Source: Bacteroidetes bacterium QS_8_68_15 (GTDB taxonomy: Bacteria > Bacteroidota > Rhodothermia > Rhodothermales > Salinibacteraceae). Taken from it: 12,166 bases of DNA. The notes under the pieces were generated by a model. That model was given only the letters and a program-made list of their open reading frames with translations, did not search any database and was not told the DNA's origin. The position numbers and the translations under genes are program-made. Shown piece by piece: positions 6,334 to 12,166 of this stretch. The DNA is taken from positions 1 through 12,166 of the forward strand of contig PXTR01000005.1 of NCBI GenBank assembly GCA_003023245.1, written 5' to 3'. Numbering within the stretch: position 1 is the first letter of the stretch; every line of letters begins with the position of its first letter.

Positions 6334-7452
6334 TCATGACGCCCGCGCCCGCACCGCGTCAGGGATGCGCGCGGGCTTCGCCAACAACGTCGGCAGCGCG
6401 CGCGCCAGGAGCGGCGCCGTCAGCAGCCCGCGCGAGCCGAGCGCGCCGAAGAACCACACGCGCCGGTCGCTCCGGTCCGTGCCGCCGCAGGGCAGCGGGC
6501 CGAGCGCCGGAAGCGGCGACCCCGGCGGCGAGACGCGCGCCCCGGCCTGCGCGCCGATCACTTCCGCCTCGGCCAGCGGCGGCAGCATCCGGCTCACCTT
6601 GTCGAGGATGTACTGCCGGCCGTCGTCGGTGGGGCGCAGGTGGCGCGCCTCATGCTCGTAGGTGCTGCCGGCGAGGAGCGTGCCACCGGGCTGGGATACG
6701 ACGTAGCCGCTGCCCGAGAGGCTGCCGGGCAGGCGCGCCCCGTCGAGCGCGGGCGGGCGGCGCAGGCGGAGCGTCTGCCCCTTCACCGCGCGCAGGTCCA
6801 GCGGCGCGAGCGCCCCCAGCGCGGCGTACCCCAGCCCCACGCAGAGGAGCAGCCGTTCCGCCTCGCGGCGCCGCGTCCGCTCGCCGCCGCGTTCGACCTC
6901 GCGCTCGACTTCGACGGTGACGTGTTCCGCGCGCTCCGTCCAGCCCGTCACGCGAGCGCCGGTTTCGACCGTCGCGCCGCGTTCGCGGGCCGCGTCGAGG
7001 AGCGCGCCGACGAGGGCGGGCACGTCCGCCGCGCCGCCGTCGTCGATCCAGAGCGCGCCGTGCGGTGACTGCACGGCGGGGAAGCGATCGGACGCCGCTT
7101 CGGCAGAGAGCCACGCGGTGCGGTCCGGGTGCTCGCCCGCCGCATCTTGAAAAACGCCCGCCTGCTCCGCGTTCTGCGCCGGGCGCAGGACGCCGCGTTC
7201 GTCGAAGGTCGCCTCCGCCCCGGCCGCGCGGACGATCCAGCGCAGCGCGCCGAGCGCCTCCCCGAGCCGCCACGTCGGGCGGGCGCGGCGGCCCATCAGC
7301 GGGTTGACCGATCCCGCCGCGGCCCCGCTCGCGCCGGAAGCCGGCTCGCCGGTCGCCTCCAACAAGCGTACGGCGTGCCCCGCGCGGCTCAGCGCGAAGG
7401 CCGCGCAGGCTCCCGCAAGGCCGCCGCCGGCAATGAGTACGTCGTCCGTCAT
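6334..7452 (-). CDS. FAD-dependent oxidoreductase, DAO (D-amino acid/glycine oxidase-like) family
   Basis: This is a flavoenzyme of the DAO superfamily, which includes D-amino acid dehydrogenase, ThiO and the C-terminal domain of MnmC. The N-terminus has the dinucleotide-binding motif [20 protein letters not shown] (5-24) and the ribose-binding acidic residue in LLEATG (E32). It continues with [20 protein letters not shown] (40-59), similar to the 'G..NP..G.R' segment of MnmC-like and Bacteroidota DAO proteins. Later segments are [24 protein letters not shown] and a C-terminal [18 protein letters not shown], which closes the FAD site. The substrate cannot be told from sequence. I chose the ATG at 7452, 372 residues, because the 86-residue upstream extension has no homology-like character and reads antisense into the neighbour. 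Its stop overlaps a possible extended fbaB start (ATGA). It is divergent from the Uma2 gene. Confidence 0.85.
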   Translation of the reverse strand: MTDDVLIAGGGLAGACAAFALSRAGHAVRLLEATGEPASGASGAAAGSVNPLMGRRARPTWRLGEALGALRWIVRAAGAEATFDERGVLRPAQNAEQAGVFQDAAGEHPDRTAWLSAEAASDRFPAVQSPHGALWIDDGGAADVPALVGALLDAARERGATVETGARVTGWTERAEHVTVEVEREVERGGERTRRREAERLLLCVGLGYAALGALAPLDLRAVKGQTLRLRRPPALDGARLPGSLSGSGYVVSQPGGTLLAGSTYEHEARHLRPTDDGRQYILDKVSRMLPPLAEAEVIGAQAGARVSPPGSPLPALGPLPCGGTDRSDRRVWFFGALGSRGLLTAPLLARALPTLLAKPARIPDAVRARAS

Positions 7453-7519
7453 CGGCTGCGTCGGCGCTCGTCCGGCAAAATCGGGCACATTGCGCGGCAG
7501 CGGCGGTTGCAATGAATCG

Positions 7520-7538
7520 TCCAGCAGACCCCGCTGGA
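7520..7538. promoter_or_regulatory. Inverted repeat in the divergent DAO/Uma2 intergenic region
   Basis: TCCAGC (7520-7525) and GCTGGA (7533-7538) flank seven bases near the middle of the 124-bp gap that must contain both divergent promoters. It could be an operator or a chance palindrome. No clear promoter boxes were seen. Confidence 0.25.
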
Positions 7539-7576
7539 TTCGCAAGTAACGCCTTCCCTGCCCGCAAGGTGCCGCC

Positions 7577-8221
7577 ATGCCCGACGTGCAATCTGCCGCT
7601 GACCGCGGCGCGCCCGCCGACGCGAAAGAGGCCGCGCAAGTCGGCCCGGAGATGACGTACGAGGAGTTTCTGGAATGGGCCGACGACCGCCACCTCGAAT
7701 GGGTCAACAAGAAACCCTATCTCATGCCCAGCCCGCCCACGCGCCACCAGCGCATCGTCGGCTTTCTCACGTCGATTCTCGGCATCTACGCCGAGGAAAA
7801 AGCGCTCGGGGAAGTCCTCGTAGCTCCATACCAGATGAAAGTCGAAAACGGGCGCGAGCCGGACGTGCTGTTCGTCGCTGCCGAGCACGAGCATCGGCTA
7901 AAGCAAAACCATCTCGACGGCCCGGCCGACCTGGCGGTGGAAGTCGTCAGCCCGACGAGTGAAGCGCGTGACTACGAGGAAAAGTTCTACGAATACGAAG
8001 CCGGCGGCGTGCGCGAGTACTGGCTCGTCGACCCGCAATGCGAGGAACTCGCGGTCTATCGCCTCGCCGAGAACGGTCACTACCGCCCCGTTCGTCCCGA
8101 CGACGAGGGCCGGTTCCACTCCGAGGTGGCCCCGGGCTTCTGGCTCGACGCCGCGTGGCTGTGGCAAGACTCGCTCCCGAAGGTGACGACCGTGCTGCGC
8201 GCATGGGGCCTGGTTGGGTAG
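7577..8221 (+). CDS. Uma2 family protein (DUF820, PD-(D/E)XK endonuclease-like)
   Basis: Uma2/DUF820 proteins share the PD-(D/E)XK nuclease fold and are abundant in some bacterial lineages, but their biological role is poorly known. The 214-residue product contains the expected core. It starts MTYEEFLEWAD (26-36), with GREPDVLFV (D96), DLAVEVVSPTSEARDYEEKF (E122, K136) and YEAGGVREYWLVDP (140-153). The putative catalytic D-E-K set is intact. The 25 residues before MTYEEF are a non-conserved Ala-rich lead, so an internal start is possible. AAGGTG lies 9 nt before the ATG, one of the few Shine-Dalgarno-like sequences here. The stop overlaps the earliest possible thiO start by 8 nt, so the gene is probably co-transcribed with the thiamin genes. 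Confidence 0.9.
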   Translation: MPDVQSAADRGAPADAKEAAQVGPEMTYEEFLEWADDRHLEWVNKKPYLMPSPPTRHQRIVGFLTSILGIYAEEKALGEVLVAPYQMKVENGREPDVLFVAAEHEHRLKQNHLDGPADLAVEVVSPTSEARDYEEKFYEYEAGGVREYWLVDPQCEELAVYRLAENGHYRPVRPDDEGRFHSEVAPGFWLDAAWLWQDSLPKVTTVLRAWGLVG

Positions 8222-9413
8222 CTTGTCTTCCCTGCGCGATTGCCCCCATCCTGCCCGGCCAGAGCCCCAGCGAACCATCCAACCAGAAAACTCGACAACC
8301 ATCATCATTGGAGCGGGGGTGGTCGGGCTGGCCGTCGGCTGGCGGCTGGCGGAGGCCGGGGAGCGCGTGGTCGTCTTCGAGCAAGGGACGGCGGGCCGCG
8401 GCACCTCGTGGCAGGCCGCCGGGATGCTCGCGCCCGACGCGGAGATCGGGTTCGAGGAGCTGAAGTTGTACGCCCTGAGCCGCGAGAGCCTGCGCCGCTG
8501 GCCCGCCTTCGCCGACGAACTGGAAGCCGCCAGCGGCCAGGACGTCGACCTGCGCACCGAGGGCACCTTCGTCGTTGCCGACGACCCCGACAGCGCCGCC
8601 GCGCTGCGCCGCCTCTACGATTTTCAGCAAGAGCAGGGCCTGGACGTGGAATGGCTCTCGCCGGAGGCGGCGCTGGAGCGCGAGCCATTTCTGGCTCCGC
8701 GCCTCGCGGCGGCCGTCTTCACCCCAGCGGATTATCAGGTCGACAACCGCCGCCTCGTGGAGGCGCTACGCACCGCATTCGAAGCCGCCGGCGGCACCCT
8801 CCGCGAAGAGACGCCCGTCGCCGCGGTGCACCCCGGCGCCGAAGACGGCCCCGAGCGCCCCGCCGTTACGGCCGAACGCGACGACGGAACGACCGAGCGC
8901 GTTGAGGCGCGGGCGGTCGTCGTGGCCGCCGGGGTGGGCACGCGCAACATCGACGGGCTGGAGGCGATCCCCGCCGTGCGTCCAGTCAAGGGCCAGATGA
9001 TCGAACTGAAGGCCGCGCGCCCCTTCGCGCTCGATCACGTCGTGCGTGGCCCCGACGCCTACCTCGCGCCCAAGTCGGACGGCCGCCTGCTCGTCGGCGC
9101 GACCAGCGAGGAGCGCGGCTTCGACACGCGCGTGACCGCCGGCGGCCTCTTCGAGCTGCTGGAGGGGGCGCGCGACGTGGTGCCCGGCGTCGACGAGCTG
9201 GAAGTGACCGGGACGTGGGCCGGCCTGCGCCCCGCCGCGCGCGACAATGCGCCCCTCTTGGGCGAAAGCGGACTACCGGGCGTCGTGATGGCGACGGGGC
9301 ACTATCGCCACGGCGTCTTGCTTACCCCCGCCACCGCCGACGAGATCGCGCGCCTCGTGCTCGACGGAGAAACTTCGCGCTGGATCGCGCCGTTTTCTCC
9401 TGTCCGGTTTTGA
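8214..9413 (+). CDS. thiO: Glycine oxidase ThiO
   Basis: ThiO is an FAD enzyme that oxidises glycine with O2 to iminoglycine, the carbon-nitrogen donor for the thiamin thiazole. The sequence has the Rossmann motif [20 protein letters not shown], the acidic residue in VVVFEQG, the ThiO-typical GRGTSWQAAGMLAPDAEIG (61-79), DYQVDNRRLVEAL and AVRPVKGQMIELK. The C-terminal signature is GTWAGLRPAARDNAPLLG followed by ATGHYRHGVLLTPATA. No ATG lies upstream of the Rossmann motif. TTG at 8214 (listed) and TTG at 8223 are candidates, and the roughly 28 residues before the fold are not conserved, so the true start is uncertain. It overlaps the Uma2 stop, and thiS starts 18 bp after its stop. Linkage to thiS and thiG separates it from general DAO enzymes. 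Confidence 0.92.
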   Translation: MGSLSSLRDCPHPARPEPQRTIQPENSTTIIIGAGVVGLAVGWRLAEAGERVVVFEQGTAGRGTSWQAAGMLAPDAEIGFEELKLYALSRESLRRWPAFADELEAASGQDVDLRTEGTFVVADDPDSAAALRRLYDFQQEQGLDVEWLSPEAALEREPFLAPRLAAAVFTPADYQVDNRRLVEALRTAFEAAGGTLREETPVAAVHPGAEDGPERPAVTAERDDGTTERVEARAVVVAAGVGTRNIDGLEAIPAVRPVKGQMIELKAARPFALDHVVRGPDAYLAPKSDGRLLVGATSEERGFDTRVTAGGLFELLEGARDVVPGVDELEVTGTWAGLRPAARDNAPLLGESGLPGVVMATGHYRHGVLLTPATADEIARLVLDGETSRWIAPFSPVRF

Positions 9414-9431
9414 CGTCATATCTCGCCCGTC

Positions 9432-9689
9432 ATGAGCACACCCGAAGCGTCCGATTCAGCGGCCTCCGCCCCCGCAGCGCGCGTCACCGTCAACGGTGAG
9501 GACGAATCGCTGCCGCCTGCCGGCGCGACCGTGGCCGAACTGTTGCGCCGCCGCGACGACGCCGGCCCCGAGCAGTCCGGCATCGCCGTGGCCGTCGACG
9601 GGGACGTCGTGCGCCGCCAAGACTGGAGCGACACGCACCTCGGCGGCGGCGAGCACGTCGAAATCATCACCGCACAGCAGGGCGGGTAG
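9432..9689 (+). CDS. thiS: Sulfur carrier protein ThiS
   Basis: ThiS is a small ubiquitin-like protein whose C-terminal glycine is adenylated and converted to a thiocarboxylate that supplies sulfur to ThiG. The 85-residue product ends in the essential Gly-Gly (EIITAQQGG) and has the ThiS core VTVNGEDESLP (18-28), ATVAELLRR (32-40), IAVAVDGDVVRR and LGGGEHVEIIT. It is about 20 residues longer than the usual 65, the extra being a Ser/Ala/Asp-rich N-terminal tail (1-16). No Shine-Dalgarno is seen; thiO ends 18 bp upstream. No ThiF-type adenylating enzyme is encoded in the window, so one must come from elsewhere. Confidence 0.93.
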   Translation: MSTPEASDSAASAPAARVTVNGEDESLPPAGATVAELLRRRDDAGPEQSGIAVAVDGDVVRRQDWSDTHLGGGEHVEIITAQQGG

Positions 9690-9760
9690 CGATTTTCGAA
9701 TGGCGATTTTCGATGGCGATTGGTCGCCCGCCGAGAACTGAACACCCCAAACCCCAAACC
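9689..9760 (+). repeat. Micro-repeats in the thiS-thiG spacer
   Basis: GCGATTTTCGAATG (9689-9702) is followed by GCGATTTTCGATG (9703-9715) and a partial third copy GCGATTGG (9716-9723). Further on comes a duplicated ACCCCAA string (about 9744-9757). The first repeat overlaps the thiS stop codon. The same motif in reverse complement (TCGAAAATCG) occurs at the start of thiD. Confidence 0.7.
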
Positions 9761-9770
9761 GCGAAGCCCC

Positions 9771-10604
9771 ATGCCCGCCACGCTCGAAAACGGCACTGCG
9801 CCGACGGAGACCGAGGATGCCGCGCTCACGTTCGGCGCCTACGCCTTCGACTCGCGGCTGCTGGTCGGCACCGGGGGGTACAGCAGCCCGCAAGACCTGC
9901 TCGACGCGCTCGCGGCGGCGGGCGCCGAGCTGGTGACCGTCTCCATCCGGCGGACCAACCTCGAAGGCGACGCCGGCGGACCGCTCTCGCTGCTGCGCGA
10001 ACACGGCTACCGGCTCCTCCCCAACACCGCCGGCTGCTTCACTGCGAAGGAAGCCGTCCTCACTGCCGGGCTCGCCCGCGAGGCGCTCGACACCGACCTC
10101 GTCAAGCTCGAAGTCATCGGCGACGACGAGACGCTTCTCCCTGACACCGAGCAGCTGCTGAAGGCCGCGCGCCAGCTCGTCGACGACGGCTTCACCGTGC
10201 TGGCCTACGCCAATGACGACCCCATCGTCTGCCGCAAGCTCGCTTCGCTCGGCTGCGCGGCGGTGATGCCGGGCGGCGCGCCCATCGGCAGCGGGCAGGG
10301 CCTCTTGAACCCGTACAATCTGCGCCTCATCCGCGAGGAGGTGCCCGCCGACGTCCCGCTGATCGTGGACGCGGGCGTCGGCACGGCCTCCGACGCGGCC
10401 GAGGCCATGGAACTGGGCTACGACGGGCTCTTGGTCAACACGGCCATCAGCGGGGCCAAGCACCCGGTCCAGATGGCCGAGGCAATGCGCAAAGCGACCG
10501 AGGCGGGCCGCGCGGCCTTCGAAGCGGGCCGCACGCCGCGCCGCCGCTACGCGCAGGCCACCTCGCCGGAACAAGGACGATTGACGGTGAACGATGGACG
10601 ATGA
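9771..10604 (+). CDS. thiG: Thiazole synthase ThiG
   Basis: ThiG condenses deoxyxylulose 5-phosphate, the glycine imine and ThiS-thiocarboxylate sulfur into the thiazole phosphate. It is a TIM-barrel enzyme forming an imine with a lysine, here K112 in [11 protein letters not shown]. Other family motifs are [81 protein letters not shown] and [20 protein letters not shown], a complete set. I chose the ATG at 9771 (277 residues) rather than a TTG at 9720, because the extra 17 residues would be translated from the C/A-rich repeat spacer. About 20 acidic non-conserved residues precede the barrel. Its last 11 bp overlap the start of the ThiE-family gene, implying translational coupling. Confidence 0.96.
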   Translation: MPATLENGTAPTETEDAALTFGAYAFDSRLLVGTGGYSSPQDLLDALAAAGAELVTVSIRRTNLEGDAGGPLSLLREHGYRLLPNTAGCFTAKEAVLTAGLAREALDTDLVKLEVIGDDETLLPDTEQLLKAARQLVDDGFTVLAYANDDPIVCRKLASLGCAAVMPGGAPIGSGQGLLNPYNLRLIREEVPADVPLIVDAGVGTASDAAEAMELGYDGLLVNTAISGAKHPVQMAEAMRKATEAGRAAFEAGRTPRRRYAQATSPEQGRLTVNDGR

Positions 10605-11279
10605 ATCTCAGGCAGGCGAGCCGTCCGTTCATGCAGGCGAGCCGTCCGTCGTCCGTCGCCCGTCGTCGTTACTGCGCCTGGCGCTCATTGCGGACGGCTT
10701 CGCAAGCGACCCCGCCACGGCCGATCGGACGGTCGCGGCGGCCCGCGCCGGGGCACTATGGGTCCATCTGCGCGACCACGAAGCGGGCGACGACGCTTTC
10801 GCCGACGCAGCGCGCGCGCTGGCCGACCGGCTGCGCGCCGCCGCGCCTTCCCGCGTGCGCCTCTCGGTCAACAGCCGCCTGAATGAGGCTGAGGCACTCA
10901 GCGCCGGCCTGCACACCGGGCGGCACGGCCCGTCGGTGGATGCGGCGCGGCGCGCCCTCGGGCCGGATGCGCTCGTTGGCGCTTCGGCGCACGACGCAGG
11001 CGAAGCGCGGGCCGCCGCCGGCGCGGACTACTACTTCTTCAGCCCCGTCTTCCCCACCGCCAGCAAGCCCGACCACCCCGGCGCCGGCCTCGATACGCTC
11101 CGCCGCTTCTGCCGCACGGTCCCCGAGACGCCCATTTTCGCCCTCGGCGGCGTCACGCCCGAGCGCGTCGCCCCCTGCCGCGCCGCCGGCGCCCACGGCG
11201 TTGCCGTTCGGTCCGGCATCCTGTACGCCGACGACCCGCCCCACGCCACACGCCAGTACCTCCACGCCCTCCGCCGCGC

Positions 11280-11283
<4 letters not shown>
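10594..11283 (+). CDS. thiE/tenI: ThiE/TenI superfamily protein (thiamine phosphate synthase family; residues favour TenI-type thiazole tautomerase)
   Basis: This family comprises thiamine phosphate synthase (ThiE, joining HMP-PP to thiazole phosphate) and TenI, which aromatises the thiazole product of ThiG. The 229-residue protein has the shared barrel: LWVHLRDH (55-62), [10 protein letters not shown] (90-99), GLHTGRHG (105-112), VGASAHD (128-134), [19 protein letters not shown] (147-165), [10 protein letters not shown] (181-190) and GVAVRSGIL (202-210). ThiE's Mg-binding aspartates (NDD and GQED) are replaced (VNSR, TGRHG), and the Q-x-R-x-K element reads H-x-R-x-H. The pattern, including H133, follows Bacillus TenI. 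The first 25 residues include two copies of AGEPSV from a 21-bp DNA repeat and are not family sequence. The ATG lies inside the end of thiG, and the stop overlaps the thiD ATG (ATGA). Confidence 0.85.
10612..10649 (+). repeat. 21-bp-period direct repeat inside the 5' end of the ThiE-family gene
   Basis: GCAGGCGAGCCGTCCGT occurs at 10612-10628 and again at 10633-10649, a perfect 17-bp repeat with a spacing of exactly seven codons. It encodes two AGEPSV units and is followed by more CGTCCGTCG-type sequence. The period preserves the reading frame. Confidence 0.8.
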
Positions 11284-12155
<872 letters not shown>

Positions 12156-12166
12156 AAACGGCGAAG

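Noticed and set aside
6206..6337. Extended fbaB start at the ATG overlapping the DAO stop (ATGA)
   Set aside because: Translational coupling is tempting, but the 44 extra residues have no counterpart in FbaB and the DNA holds an AT-rich dyad typical of a promoter region. The start at 6205 is preferred.
6650..7894. A 414-codon minus-strand open frame overlapping the DAO oxidoreductase and Uma2 genes
   Set aside because: Its Arg-rich composition and overlap with two recognisable genes in other frames mark it as spurious.
9411..9418. TGACGTCA palindrome at the thiO stop
   Set aside because: An 8-bp palindrome overlapping a stop codon is expected by chance in 12 kb, and nothing else supports a binding site.
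8150..9770. TPP riboswitch ahead of thiO, thiS or thiG
   Set aside because: No CTGAGA-type core or matching partner segment of the THI element was seen in these stretches or before the Uma2 gene.

Overview
The window is GC-rich, gene-dense bacterial chromosome carrying housekeeping and metabolic genes. It most resembles the Rhodothermota/Bacteroidota (Salinibacter/Rhodothermus-like). Three things point there: start codons generally lack a Shine-Dalgarno sequence, the omega subunit and the CoaBC active-site variants look Bacteroidota-type, and Rho has a short N-terminus that enters its RNA-binding domain almost at once. The lineage is an inference from protein style; no rRNA is present to confirm it.

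Layout. (1) Positions 1-345, minus strand: the N-terminal 115 codons of transcription terminator Rho, cut by the window edge. (2) 346-1258: a 913-bp divergent intergenic region with no convincing gene. It holds a repeat-like 83-bp element bounded by TGTCAT/ATGACA, a cluster of hairpins, a minus-strand TATAAT and a 20-bp tandem duplication next to rnhB. (3) 1259-4785, plus strand: rnhB (RNase HII), gmk (guanylate kinase), rpoZ (omega subunit) and coaBC (coenzyme A biosynthesis). gmk-rpoZ-coaBC is a classic conserved bacterial neighbourhood. (4) 4786-6205: a palindrome after coaBC, then a strong intrinsic terminator and the minus-strand class I fructose-bisphosphate aldolase fbaB. (5) 6334-7452, minus: a DAO-family FAD oxidoreductase upstream of fbaB. 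(6) 7577-8221, plus: a Uma2-family (PD-(D/E)XK-like) protein that overlaps the next gene. (7) 8214-12155, plus: a tight thiamin cluster thiO-thiS-thiG-thiE/tenI-thiD.

How the genes work together. ThiO oxidises glycine to the imine needed for the thiazole ring, ThiS carries sulfur as a C-terminal thiocarboxylate and ThiG builds the thiazole phosphate. The ThiE/TenI protein either tautomerises that thiazole or couples it to the pyrimidine. ThiD phosphorylates HMP to HMP-PP. Use of ThiO rather than ThiH indicates the aerobic, oxygen-using route. thiC, thiF and a TPP riboswitch were not found in the window.

The main oddities are as follows. Simple-sequence micro-repeats sit at gene junctions, some are translated, and one family appears in opposite orientations at thiS-thiG and at the start of thiD. 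A 60-residue CoaBC linker is encoded by a purine tract followed by a G-free AACCCT tract. The ThiE-family protein lacks the Mg-binding aspartates of thiamine phosphate synthase. A Uma2 gene overlaps the start of thiO. gmk and thiO have no ATG upstream of their nucleotide-binding motifs. I saw no clearly new multi-gene system, CRISPR array, tRNA, rRNA or insertion sequence.
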